Shown here in pieces: positions 1 through 6,267 of a DNA stretch of 12,124 nt. Under the pieces are notes generated by a model. The model saw only the letters and a program-made list of their open reading frames with translations. It did no database searches and was not told the origin of the DNA. The position numbers and the translations under genes were made by a program. Origin of the DNA: an uncultured Clostridia bacterium (GTDB lineage Bacteria; Bacillota; Clostridia; Christensenellales; Borkfalkiaceae); NCBI GenBank assembly GCA_947581885.1, contig CANPWF010000039.1, positions 1-12,124 of the forward strand, in the 5' to 3' direction. The first letter of the stretch is position 1; the number at the start of each line of letters is the position of its first letter.

Positions 1-61
1 CGTCAAGGGCAGACGACCCTTCGGCTCAGGGTGACGTATTTATAGCAGTCCGTACGGTCCA

Positions 62-138
62 CCCCCTTTGGCGCGGAAGAACGCCGCGCCACTTCCCCCA
101 AAGGGGGCAGCGAGGGGATAAGGAAGGGCGTGATTTAT
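62..138. repeat. Nested palindromic repeat, copy 1 (CCCCCTTT/AAAGGGGG type)
   Basis: An outer stem pairs CCCCCTTT (62-69) with AAAGGGGG (100-107). It encloses an inner stem pairing GGCGCGG (70-76) with CCGCGCC (84-90). The palindrome is followed by a conserved tail starting CAGCGAGG (108) and running through ATAAGGAA to ATTTATA (138). Copy 2 at 4656-4728 has the same plan: equivalent outer stem, different inner stem, nearly the same tail. Stem pairs that differ between copies yet still pair suggest that structure matters. No transposase or target-site duplication is visible, so this is a non-autonomous or REP-like intergenic repeat of unknown function. Confidence 0.7.
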
Positions 139-188
139 AAGCCTTCCGTGCCGCTCCTCCCTCTGCAAAGCCCGCCCGTCAACACTTT

Positions 189-197
189 TTTCGGAAA
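189..197. promoter_or_regulatory. TTTCGGAAA motif upstream of the ecfA1 promoter
   Basis: This 9-mer lies 15 nt upstream of the -35 box of the ecfA1 promoter. The same word, in both orientations, forms the dyad between the divergent fumarase and CPBP promoters (6250-6291). I found no other exact copy of it or its reverse complement by eye in the window. It could be a protein-binding half-site or an AT-rich upstream element; assigning it as regulatory is inference. Confidence 0.35.
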
Positions 198-212
198 TTC
201 ACCGCGATTTCA

Positions 213-241
213 TTGTAAAAAAAACGTCGGGGTGATATAAT
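213..241 (+). promoter_or_regulatory. Sigma-A-type promoter of the ecfA1 operon, apparently leaderless
   Basis: The -35 is TTGTAA (213-218), followed by a 17-bp spacer and a perfect -10 TATAAT (236-241). A TG one base before the -10 makes it an extended -10. Transcription would begin about 6-8 nt after the -10, near 247-249, while the ecfA1 ATG is at 251. The message would therefore have roughly 2-4 untranslated bases and no room for a Shine-Dalgarno sequence. Confidence 0.75.
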
Positions 242-250
242 AGGGCGTGC

Positions 251-1072
251 ATGAAAGCGATCGAGTTCAAAGATGTATCCTTCTCGTACGGCGAGGGGGA
301 GTTCGGCATCGAACATCTGAATTTCGAGGTAGAGGAGGGCGAGTTCGTCGCCGTCCTCGGGCATAACGGGAGCGGGAAGAGCACGCTCGCGCGGCTTTCC
401 GACGGTCTTTTGGAACGGAGCGGCGGCGAGATCGAAGTGTTCGGCACCCCGCTTACCGATAAGACGGTGTACGAAATTCGCAAAAACGTCGGGGTCGTCT
501 TTCAGAATCCCGATAATCAAACGGTCGCTTCCATCGTCGAAGATGATGTCGCCTTCGGAGCGGAGAACGTCGGGCTCCCGCGGGAAGAGATCGAAAAACG
601 CATCGAATTTGCCCTGCACGCGGTGGGCATGGAGAACTTCCGCACCGCCACGGTCGCTCGCCTTTCGGGCGGGCAGAAACAGCGCGTCGCCATTGCGGGC
701 GTGCTTGCGTTGAAGCCCAAGATCGTCGTGCTCGACGAATCGACGGCGATGCTCGATCCCCGCGGAAGGAAGGAGATCTGCGAAGTCGTCACCCGCCTCA
801 ACCGCGAAGAACACATCACCGTCGTCATGATCACCCACTTTCTCGAAGAGGCGATGCTTGCCGACCGCGCGATTGTGATGAACCGCGGCGAGATCGTGAT
901 GCAGGGCACCCCCCGCGAGATCTTCTCCCGCCACGACGAACTTCTCACCTATCATCTTGTCCTGCCGCGGATCGGGAGCATTTGCAAGAAATTACAGGCG
1001 GCGGGCATGCAAATTCCGGATACACTCGACGTAGACGCGCTTGCGGAGGAGATCGTACAGTGCGTATCGTAG
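251..1072 (+). CDS. ecfA1: ECF transporter ATPase EcfA1 (CbiO-type)
   Basis: One of two ATPases of a group II energy-coupling factor transporter, which powers uptake of vitamins or transition metals bound by separate S-components. The 273-residue protein has the full ABC set: Walker A GHNGSGKST (37-45), Q-loop FQNPDNQ with Q85, signature LSGGQKQR (138-145), Walker B VVLDES with catalytic E163, then AMLDP, and switch H196. The FQNPDNQ and LDES-x-AMLDP wording is typical of EcfA1 rather than EcfA2. The ATG at 251 is the only sensible start because family similarity begins within a few residues and no later in-frame ATG precedes Walker A. It lies 9 nt after a perfect TATAAT, so translation is probably leaderless. 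It is first gene of the ecfA1-ecfA2-ecfT-truA operon and overlaps ecfA2 by 13 nt. The ATPase identity is near certain. Confidence 0.96.
   Translation: MKAIEFKDVSFSYGEGEFGIEHLNFEVEEGEFVAVLGHNGSGKSTLARLSDGLLERSGGEIEVFGTPLTDKTVYEIRKNVGVVFQNPDNQTVASIVEDDVAFGAENVGLPREEIEKRIEFALHAVGMENFRTATVARLSGGQKQRVAIAGVLALKPKIVVLDESTAMLDPRGRKEICEVVTRLNREEHITVVMITHFLEEAMLADRAIVMNRGEIVMQGTPREIFSRHDELLTYHLVLPRIGSICKKLQAAGMQIPDTLDVDALAEEIVQCVS
1045..1052 (+). promoter_or_regulatory. Shine-Dalgarno that fixes the GTG start of ecfA2
   Basis: GGAGGAGA ends 7 nt before GTG at 1060. An ATG further upstream at 982 in the same frame would add 26 residues with no family resemblance and lies deep inside ecfA1, so the GTG is preferred. 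Confidence 0.85.
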
Positions 1073-1986
1073 CCGAGCATCTTTCCTATATCTACAACGC
1101 GCGAACGCCTTTCGCGGCAAAGGCCCTCGACGACGTTTCCCTCACCATCGAAGAGGGGGAATTTTACGGCATCATCGGGCAGACGGGGAGCGGAAAATCC
1201 ACCTTCGTCCAACACCTGAACGGGCTTCTTCGCCTTCCCTCTTCCCTCAAACGCAAGAAGAAGAAAAAGGGGAAAGGGGTTTCGCCCGTCCTTCGTGTTG
1301 GGGAGTTCGATCTCTCCGAAAAAAAGACGGATTTCCGCGCCCTTCGAAAGCACGTCGGCATGGTCTTTCAGTACCCCGAATATCAGCTGTTTGCGGAGAC
1401 GGTGGAAAAGGACGTTGCGTTCGGGCTTTTGAACTTCGCCGAAAAGGGGAAGAAGCCCTCGGACGAAGAGGTGAAAAGGGCGGTATGGGAAGCCCTCGAA
1501 GCCGTAGGGCTCGATCCCAAAGAATATGCCGAAAAGTCCCCGTTCGAACTCTCGGGCGGGCAAAAACGCAGGGTCGCGATCGCGGGGGTCATCGTCACAA
1601 AACCCGAGATTCTGGTTCTCGACGAACCCGCCGCGGGGCTCGATCCGCTCGGCAAACGGGAAGTGATGGACCTTCTCCACAAGTTCCACGGGGATTGGTG
1701 CAAGACGGTTGTCATCGTCTCCCACGACATGGACGAGATCGCCGAAAATTGCACCCGCGCCGCCGTGTTTTCGGAGGGGAAAGTCGTAAAAGAGGCTCCC
1801 CCCAAAGAACTTTTCCGCGAGACGGAAGAGCTCTCCTCCCTCGGGCTGGATATCCCGCTCGTTGCAAAACTGTGCGAAGCCCTGAAAGAGAGGGGAGTGA
1901 AGATCGAATGTGACTTCACCGAGGACGGATTTATAAACGCCGTGCTCGGCCGTGCGGCTCTCCGCGGGAAGGAAGGGCAGGCATGA
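1060..1986 (+). CDS. ecfA2: ECF transporter ATPase EcfA2
   Basis: Second ATPase of the ECF module; it pairs with EcfA1 and docks on EcfT. The 308-residue product has Walker A GQTGSGKST (40-48), Q-loop FQYPEYQLF with Q104, signature LSGGQKRR (164-171), Walker B LVLDEP (185-190) followed by AAGLDP, and switch H222. The EYQLF wording after the Q-loop is characteristic of EcfA2. The start is GTG with a strong GGAGGAGA site inside ecfA1. One oddity is a lysine-rich stretch, KRKKKKKGKG (64-73), about 20 residues after Walker A, where homologues usually have a short loop leading to IDG-like residues; the protein is somewhat longer than the usual 280-290. The stop overlaps the ecfT start as ATGA (1983-1986), suggesting translational coupling. 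Confidence 0.95.
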   Translation: MRIVAEHLSYIYNARTPFAAKALDDVSLTIEEGEFYGIIGQTGSGKSTFVQHLNGLLRLPSSLKRKKKKKGKGVSPVLRVGEFDLSEKKTDFRALRKHVGMVFQYPEYQLFAETVEKDVAFGLLNFAEKGKKPSDEEVKRAVWEALEAVGLDPKEYAEKSPFELSGGQKRRVAIAGVIVTKPEILVLDEPAAGLDPLGKREVMDLLHKFHGDWCKTVVIVSHDMDEIAENCTRAAVFSEGKVVKEAPPKELFRETEELSSLGLDIPLVAKLCEALKERGVKIECDFTEDGFINAVLGRAALRGKEGQA

Positions 1987-2801
1987 AAGACGTTGCATTC
2001 GGTCAGTACTACCCCGCCCGATCCTTCTTGCACAACTTGGATCCGCGGCTCAAAATTCTCTTCCTCATCGCCTATATCGTGGCGATCTTCCTCGCGCCGA
2101 GCACCAACTTCTACGGACTTGCGGCATGCGCCTTCGTGCTCATTCTCGCCGTCATCTTCTCGCGGGTGCCCGTGTTGAAGGTTCTGCGTGCGGTGCGGGG
2201 CGTGCTCTTCCTGCTCGTTTTCACCGCCCTGTTGAATGTGCTTTTCCACGGCGGCGAAACGGTGTATTGGAGCTACGGGATCCTTCGCATTACGAGAGAG
2301 GGGATCATCTTCTCCGCCATCCTCGCCCTAAGGCTTATGCTGCTCGTCACCTTCTCGTCCCTTCTCACCTATACGACAACGCCCGTCGCCTTGACGGATG
2401 CGATCGAGAGCCTTTTGACCCCTCTCAAATGGATCAGGTTCCCCGTGCATGAGCTCGCGCTCATCATGAGCATCGCCCTACGCTTCATTCCCATTCTCTC
2501 CGAAGAGACCGACCGCATCAAGAACGCCCAAAAGGCGAGGGGAGCCGATTTCGAGCACGGCGGGCCCATCGCGAAGGTCCGCGCCTTCGTCCCCATCCTC
2601 ATCCCGCTTCTGCTTTGCGCCTTCCGCAGGGCGGATGAACTCGGCGACGCGATGGACGCTCGCTGCTATATGGGGAGCAAAAACCGCACAAAATACAAAA
2701 AACTCCGCTTCTCGTGGCGGGATATCATCGCCTTCTTCGTGGGGGCGGCACTCATCACGGGCGTGGTTTTGATAAGAATCTATTTGGGAGCACCCTTATG
2801 A
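1983..2801 (+). CDS. ecfT: ECF transporter transmembrane coupling protein EcfT
   Basis: Membrane scaffold that joins the two ATPases to exchangeable substrate-binding S-components. The 272 residues show hydrophobic segments at about 24-40, 43-60, 70-89, 107-130, 200-213 and 246-266. Two Ala-Arg coupling motifs lie on the cytoplasmic side: ARG at 185-187 (in QKARGADF) and ARC at 226-228 (in MDARCYMG). These contact grooves in the ATPases. The N-terminal FLHNLDPRLKI is typical of the family. The start is supported by GGAAGG just upstream and by the ATGA overlap with ecfA2. The gene overlaps truA by another ATGA. No S-component is encoded in the window, so this is probably a shared (group II) module serving S-components elsewhere; the substrate cannot be inferred. 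Confidence 0.95.
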   Translation: MKDVAFGQYYPARSFLHNLDPRLKILFLIAYIVAIFLAPSTNFYGLAACAFVLILAVIFSRVPVLKVLRAVRGVLFLLVFTALLNVLFHGGETVYWSYGILRITREGIIFSAILALRLMLLVTFSSLLTYTTTPVALTDAIESLLTPLKWIRFPVHELALIMSIALRFIPILSEETDRIKNAQKARGADFEHGGPIAKVRAFVPILIPLLLCAFRRADELGDAMDARCYMGSKNRTKYKKLRFSWRDIIAFFVGAALITGVVLIRIYLGAPL

Positions 2802-3562
2802 AATACTTACTGTTGGTCCAATACGACGGAACGCACTTCTCGGGCTATCAACGCCAACGGGAAGAGCGCACCGTGCAAAGCGTTCTCGAAGAGGCGGCGG
2901 AGCGCGTGTTCGGCGCACCGACGCGGGTCATCGCAAGCGGAAGAACGGATGCGGGCGTGCATGCCGCGGGACAGATCTGCGAGCTCGAAGGGGAGACGGC
3001 GATCCCCCCCGAAAAGCTCTACGCCTCGCTGAATTCCCACCTTCCGCCCGATTGCAAGGTGCTTGCAAGCACTTCGGCACCCGACGGGTTCGACGTTACG
3101 CGGGAGACAAAGCGCAAGACATATGTGTACACTGCCTACTTTGCTCCCTGCGCCCTGCCCCTTCTTTCCCGCTACGCCGCCCGCCTCACCGAACGGCCGT
3201 CCCTTTCCCGCATGGGGGTGGCGGCGGAACTTTTGGAAGGGGAGCACGACTTCGCGGCGTTCCGCGCCTCGGGCTTCACATCCAAAACGAGCGTGCGGAC
3301 GCTGTATTCCGTCGAAGTGGAGCGCGTGAAAAAACTGAATGCGGAGATCTACACGATCACCGTCACGGGGAACGGGTTCCTCTATAACATGGTGCGTATC
3401 CTCGCGGGCGAGCTGTTCGCCGTCGGTTGCGGGAAAGAGACCAAAGATCTTCTCCGTGCCTTCGAGACGGGGGATCGGGCCCTCCTCGCCAAGACGATGC
3501 CCGCCGCGGGGCTCTGCCTGAAAGAAGTGGACTACGGCATTCCGCTCTTCGGAAACAAATAA
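2798..3562 (+). CDS. truA: tRNA pseudouridine synthase A (positions 38-40)
   Basis: Converts uridines 38-40 of the tRNA anticodon arm to pseudouridine. The 254-residue product is of normal length and carries the catalytic aspartate D51 in the family motif GRTDAGVHA (48-56). It also has the N-terminal VQYDGTHFSGYQRQ and the C-terminal GNGFLYNMVRILAG block. The start ATG at 2798 overlaps the ecfT stop (ATGA, 2798-2801) and is preceded by GGGAG at 2786-2790; a longer in-frame reading into ecfT has no support. truA after ecfT is a widespread Firmicutes arrangement, usually flanked by ribosomal protein genes (rplQ before, rplM-rpsI after). Those neighbours are absent here. Confidence 0.97.
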   Translation: MKYLLLVQYDGTHFSGYQRQREERTVQSVLEEAAERVFGAPTRVIASGRTDAGVHAAGQICELEGETAIPPEKLYASLNSHLPPDCKVLASTSAPDGFDVTRETKRKTYVYTAYFAPCALPLLSRYAARLTERPSLSRMGVAAELLEGEHDFAAFRASGFTSKTSVRTLYSVEVERVKKLNAEIYTITVTGNGFLYNMVRILAGELFAVGCGKETKDLLRAFETGDRALLAKTMPAAGLCLKEVDYGIPLFGNK

Positions 3563-3571
3563 GGAGAAAGT

Positions 3572-4504
3572 ATGGAATTTTTCAATTGGTTCGGCGTTGC
3601 GCAGATCATCCTTCAACTTTGGAGGATCGATTCCGTCACTTCCCTCGAACAGGGCATCGCGGAGATGCGCAACATCATGTATATCGGGCTCGGCGTTGCC
3701 GCGGGCGTGTTCATTCTCACCCTCGTGCTCGGGGGCTTGGGCATCATGAAGCTCTGCAAAAAGGCGGGGATCGGGCACGGTTGGCTCGGATTTTTCCCCT
3801 TCGCGAACACCTACATGGTGGGGAAACTTGCGGGGGAGACCCGCGTATTCGGCACCAAGATGAAGAGGGCGGGGCTGTATGCGACGATCGCTGAAGCGGT
3901 GTATGTCATCATCGAGATCATGGCACTTGTCTCCACCGCGCTCACCCTGCGGCCGGAGTACTTCGCACCCTTGAACGACCCCGAGACGCAGGAACTCGTC
4001 GGCTTCGAAATGAGCAGAATGCTCGTTCCCGATGAGATCTGGACGTTCTCGCTCGTGGTGGAGATCCTTGCCTATATCGGGGAATTTGTGCTCATTTTCT
4101 TCTTCTGCGTGCTCTTCTTCGCCTTCTTCAAAAAATATTACGCCCGCGGACCCTATTTGATGACCTTCCTCTGCGCGATCATGCCCTTCCGCGGATTCGT
4201 GCTCTTTGCCGTGCGGAAGAATTCTCCCATCGATTACGAAGCCCTTCGCCGCCGCAGAATGCAACAGGCGCAATCGATGTACGGCTACCCGATGAACGGA
4301 CCGTACGACGGGCAGGGCGGATACAACGGGAACGGACAGGGAGGATACGGCGGAGCGAACGGCGGCTACGGAGGAACGCAGGGCGGCGGCTCGGACAGCC
4401 CGTTCTCCGATTTCGGCGGCTCTCCTTCGGACGACTCGGACGGCTCTTCGAACGGCGGCACCCCGTCGGGCGGCGGCTCGGATAGCCCTTTCAGCGACTT
4501 TTGA
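3572..4504 (+). CDS. Membrane protein with Gly/Tyr-rich tail and duplicated SDSPFSDF motif
   Basis: Function not recognised. The 310-residue protein has hydrophobic segments at about 34-59, 102-122 and 160-187, and a further one near 195-214. A segment around residues 60-90 (KLCKKAGIGHGWLGFFPFAN) weakly resembles small membrane domains such as DUF5684, which I cannot confirm. After a basic juxtamembrane stretch (RRRR at 226-229) comes a low-complexity Gly/Tyr/Asn tail (about 237-270). An 11-residue motif, GGGSDSPFSDF, then occurs at 271-281 and again at 300-310, the extreme C-terminus. The tail is presumably cytoplasmic given the basic residues before it, but this is inference. An AAGGAG site sits 5 nt before the ATG. 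The gene is 9 nt after truA and is the last of the operon, before the terminator at 4520-4561. Confidence 0.85.
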   Translation: MEFFNWFGVAQIILQLWRIDSVTSLEQGIAEMRNIMYIGLGVAAGVFILTLVLGGLGIMKLCKKAGIGHGWLGFFPFANTYMVGKLAGETRVFGTKMKRAGLYATIAEAVYVIIEIMALVSTALTLRPEYFAPLNDPETQELVGFEMSRMLVPDEIWTFSLVVEILAYIGEFVLIFFFCVLFFAFFKKYYARGPYLMTFLCAIMPFRGFVLFAVRKNSPIDYEALRRRRMQQAQSMYGYPMNGPYDGQGGYNGNGQGGYGGANGGYGGTQGGGSDSPFSDFGGSPSDDSDGSSNGGTPSGGGSDSPFSDF

Positions 4505-4519
4505 GGTTTTATACAAAAC

Positions 4520-4561
4520 ACAAACCCCGCTGCCTTTCCGCAGCGGGGCTTTGTATTTTTT
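4520..4561 (+). terminator. Intrinsic terminator of the ecf-truA operon
   Basis: A GC-rich stem pairs ACAAACCCCGCTGC (4520-4533) with GCAGCGGGGCTTTGT (4540-4554), with a 6-nt loop and one bulged base. A run of six T follows (4556-4561). It lies 16 nt after the stop of the last gene. The opposite strand is also T-rich after the stem, so it might work in both directions, though repeats and spacer lie between it and the fumarase beta gene. Confidence 0.9.
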
Positions 4562-4576
4562 GGAGTTCATGCGCCC

Positions 4577-4639
4577 GTCCCTCGGCTCCCCCTCGAGGGG
4601 GAGCTGTCACGCCCTGCCCTTGGGGCGTGACTGAGGGGG
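4577..4639. repeat. Branched palindromic repeat (two hairpins inside an outer stem)
   Basis: A perfect 20-bp palindrome, GCTCCCCCTCGAGGGGGAGC (4585-4604), is followed by a hairpin pairing GTCACGCCC (4606-4614) with GGGCGTGAC (4623-4631) around an 8-nt loop. CCCTC at about 4579-4583 can pair with GAGGG just after the second hairpin, closing a three-way junction. I recall similar GAGCTGTC...GACTGAGGGG repeats in intergenic regions of gut Clostridia, but cannot check this here. Confidence 0.7.
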
Positions 4640-4655
4640 TGTCGGGTGCATTCAA

Positions 4656-4728
4656 CCCCTTTGGTCCCTTCGGGACACTTTCCCCTAAAGGGGACAGCGA
4701 GGAATAAGGAATGGCGTTATTTTATAGC
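4656..4728. repeat. Nested palindromic repeat, copy 2
   Basis: The outer stem pairs CCCCTTT (4656-4662) with AAAGGGG (4687-4693). The inner stem pairs GTCCC (4664-4668) with GGGAC (4672-4676). The conserved tail from CAGCGAGG (4695) through AATAAGGAATGGCGTT to TTTATA matches the tail of copy 1 (108-138) at most positions. The inner stem differs from copy 1, but pairing is preserved. Confidence 0.7.
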
Positions 4729-4745
4729 GGTCGGTGTACGCTACT

Positions 4746-4855
4746 TTCACCTCATTTCGAGCGTAGTCGAGAAATCTCGCACGCCTCCCAACACTCATGT
4801 GCGTATGGAGTTGGGCGAGATCCTTCGACTCCGCTTCGCTCCGCTCAGGATGAGG
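4746..4855 (+). repeat. Two-part repeat composite, direct copy
   Basis: Part one (4746-4783) contains TTTCGAGCGTAGTCGAGAAA and is identical over 38 nt to the inverted copy at 12016-12053. A related spacer containing CTCATGT follows. Part two begins near 4815 with GAGATCCTTCGAC and ends with GCTCAGGATGAGG (to 4855). Its central loop differs from the inverted copy: here a longer CTCCGCTTCGCTCCGC, there only AAGC. Each part is an imperfect palindrome (ATTTC/GAAAT and ATCCT/AGGAT arms). Confidence 0.8.
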
Positions 4856-4880
4856 TGCGGGTGCCGCGCACTCGCCCCTC

Positions 4881-5399
4881 TCAATACACGCTTCTACCCA
4901 TGCAGTCGGTGGCGACGAGGACGGGAAAATCCTCCACTTCCATGCGATACACCGCCTCACTCAAAAGATCGGGGAAGGCGACGCATTCGCACTTCTTCAC
5001 GGCGTTGCCGTACAACGCGCCCGCACCCCCGATGGCGGCGAAATATACCTTCCTGTTCCTTTGGATCGCTTCCGCCGTCCTTTTCCCGAGTTCTCCTTTT
5101 CCGATCATGCCGCAAAGCCCCAAATCCAACAGTCGCGGCGCGTAGGAGTCCATGCGGACGGAAGTCGTCGGTCCGCAGCTCCCGCAAGCCTTTCCTTCGG
5201 GCGCGGGGCAGGGGCCCGCATAGTAGATAACGGCATTTTCGATGGGGAAGGGAAGGGGCTTTTTTTCATCGAGAAGTTCGAAGATCCGCTTGTGCGCACA
5301 GTCCCGTGCGGTGTAAATCGTCCCGCTCAAAAGCACTTCTTCGCCCGCATGGAGCGACGAGATTTCCTCATGGGAGATTGGGAGAGAGAGCCTTTTCAT
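4881..5399 (-). CDS. Class I fumarate hydratase, beta subunit (C-terminal domain type)
   Basis: Small subunit of a two-subunit [4Fe-4S] hydro-lyase that, with the alpha subunit, interconverts fumarate and L-malate, or possibly handles L-tartrate as in TtdAB. The 172-residue product shows TARDCAHKR (30-38), GPTTSVRMD (76-84), MIGKG (98-102) and GGAGALYG (124-131), the usual family blocks. The start ATG (5399-5397) overlaps the alpha stop as ATGA and has AAGGAG 5 nt upstream. An extension of 11 residues upstream in frame is rejected because it lacks such a site. No reductive or oxidative TCA neighbours are present, so fumarase versus tartrate dehydratase is not settled; fumarase is the more common answer. 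Confidence 0.92.
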   Translation of the reverse strand: MKRLSLPISHEEISSLHAGEEVLLSGTIYTARDCAHKRIFELLDEKKPLPFPIENAVIYYAGPCPAPEGKACGSCGPTTSVRMDSYAPRLLDLGLCGMIGKGELGKRTAEAIQRNRKVYFAAIGGAGALYGNAVKKCECVAFPDLLSEAVYRMEVEDFPVLVATDCMGRSVY

Positions 5400-6232
5400 A
5401 TCGTCTCCTTCACGCAACGGACGCAGTGGCATTGGATGTTGACGGCGACGGGCAGCCCCGCGATATGGGTGGGGGCGATCTCACAGCTCACGCCGAGCGC
5501 GGTCGTCTTTCCGCCGAAGCCCTGCGGCCCGATATGTAAGGCATTGATACGGGCGAGCGCGTCCTCTTCGATGGAAGCAACGTCCTCGCGCGGGTGCCTT
5601 TTCCCGAGTTCCCTCGTCAGTGCTTTCTTTGCGAGGAAGGCGCACGAATCGAAACTTCCCCCGATGCCCACGCCCACATAAACGGGCGGACAGGGGCGGG
5701 AACCCGCGGTTTTCACCGTCTCCTCGACAAAACGGAGAATGCCCTCGCGCCCCTCGGCGGGGGTAAGCATTTTGAGTGCGCTCATGTTCTCGCTCCCGAA
5801 TCCTTTGGGGAGAAAGACGATGTCGATCTTGTCCCCTTCGACGATCTCGGTATGCAGGTGGGCGGGGGTGTTGTCACCCGTGTTGGCGCGGGTGAGCGGG
5901 TCGCAAATGCTCATGCGGAAGGAACCCTCACGGTAGGCACGGCGAACGCCCTCGTTCACCGCCTCGGAAAGGGGAATCCCCCGAAGGGAAACGTCCTGCC
6001 CGATCTCCATGAGCACGACCGCCATGCCCGTATCCTGACAGACGGGCATCTTCTCCCGCCGCGCGATCTTCTCGTTTTCGAGGGCGATTTGAAGCGCGAA
6101 CGCCGCCGCGCCCTCTTCCCGCTTTCTCGCCTCTTCGAGGGAAGAGCGGCACGCTTCGGTAAGCGAAACGCCCGCCCTTGCCGCCATGTGGGCGACGACT
6201 TCGGTAATTTCCTTTGTATCGACGATCCTCAT
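5396..6232 (-). CDS. Class I fumarate hydratase, alpha subunit (N-terminal domain type)
   Basis: Large subunit carrying the catalytic, oxygen-labile [4Fe-4S] cluster. Likely cluster ligands in the 278 residues are C65 in PVCQDTG, C197 in GGSFDSC and C268 in NIQCHC. Other family blocks are DPLTRANTGDNTPAHLH (111-127) and the PKGFGSENMS block (142-151). The start is taken at ATG 6232-6230 (MRIVDTKEIT), which matches the usual family N-terminus. A longer reading upstream would run through the promoter and encode unrelated residues. That ATG lies only 6 nt after a perfect TATAAT on the same strand, so the message appears leaderless. It is first in a two-gene operon with the beta subunit. Confidence 0.94.
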   Translation of the reverse strand: MRIVDTKEITEVVAHMAARAGVSLTEACRSSLEEARKREEGAAAFALQIALENEKIARREKMPVCQDTGMAVVLMEIGQDVSLRGIPLSEAVNEGVRRAYREGSFRMSICDPLTRANTGDNTPAHLHTEIVEGDKIDIVFLPKGFGSENMSALKMLTPAEGREGILRFVEETVKTAGSRPCPPVYVGVGIGGSFDSCAFLAKKALTRELGKRHPREDVASIEEDALARINALHIGPQGFGGKTTALGVSCEIAPTHIAGLPVAVNIQCHCVRCVKETI

Positions 6233-6238
6233 GCGACC

Positions 6239-6267
6239 ATTATAGAACATTTTCCGAAAAATGCAAA
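6239..6267 (-). promoter_or_regulatory. Promoter of the fumarase operon, apparently leaderless
   Basis: Reading leftwards, the -35 is TTTGCA (6267-6262), then 17 bp, then a perfect -10 TATAAT (6244-6239). GGTCGC separates it from the ATG of the alpha subunit. With a start point 6-7 nt after the -10, transcription would begin at or beside the initiation codon. Confidence 0.75.

Larger units (their letters stand above)
1..212. repeat. Gene-free left edge made of palindromic repeat modules
   Basis: I see no credible gene here. Three modules can be read. Positions 16-32 form an imperfect inverted repeat with arms ACCCT and AGGGT, a variant of the CCTTCG...CTCAGG module found again near 4820-4855 and 11955-11980. 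Positions 36-60 are a linker containing TATTTATAGCAGTCCGTACG; a related linker occurs at 4719-4741. Positions 62-138 are the nested palindrome described separately. About 139-185 looks like unremarkable spacer, and 186-241 leads into the ecfA1 promoter. The window edge cuts the array, so its full extent is unknown. Confidence 0.7.
4562..4880. repeat. Intergenic cluster of palindromic repeat modules
   Basis: No credible gene lies in this stretch between the operon terminator and the end of the fumarase beta gene. It is almost wholly repeat modules in series: a branched palindrome (4577-4639), a nested palindrome with conserved tail (4656-4728), a linker (about 4719-4745), and a two-part composite (4746-4855) that recurs inverted at the right edge of the window. 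Short open frames across it translate to low-complexity Arg/Ser/Pro-rich sequence. Its hairpins may also end transcripts arriving from the fumarase genes, for which no separate terminator is evident. Confidence 0.7.

Noticed and set aside
62..138. Nested palindrome as an insertion sequence or riboswitch of the ecf operon
   Set aside because: No transposase frame or target duplication is seen, and it lies upstream of the ecfA1 promoter, so it would not be in the operon transcript.
982..1059. ATG at 982 as the ecfA2 start
   Set aside because: Adds 26 low-complexity residues from inside ecfA1; the GTG at 1060 has a strong Shine-Dalgarno site and matches the family N-terminus.
952..1998. 348-codon open frame on the minus strand
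   Set aside because: Lies opposite ecfA2; the translation shows no domain and its codons mirror the ecfA2 reading frame.
2807..4570. 587-codon open frame on the minus strand
   Set aside because: Antisense to truA and the membrane protein gene, both supported by motifs, ribosome sites and operon context; the translation is His/Arg/Glu-rich with no recognisable domain, as expected for a GC-rich shadow frame.
1..4880. Repeats as a CRISPR array or tRNA genes
   Set aside because: There is no regular repeat/spacer periodicity and no cas gene; the hairpins do not form a cloverleaf or carry T-loop or CCA features.
4501..4960. Short open frames across the repeat cluster
   Set aside because: They consist of repeat DNA, change character at module borders and have no ribosome site or domain.
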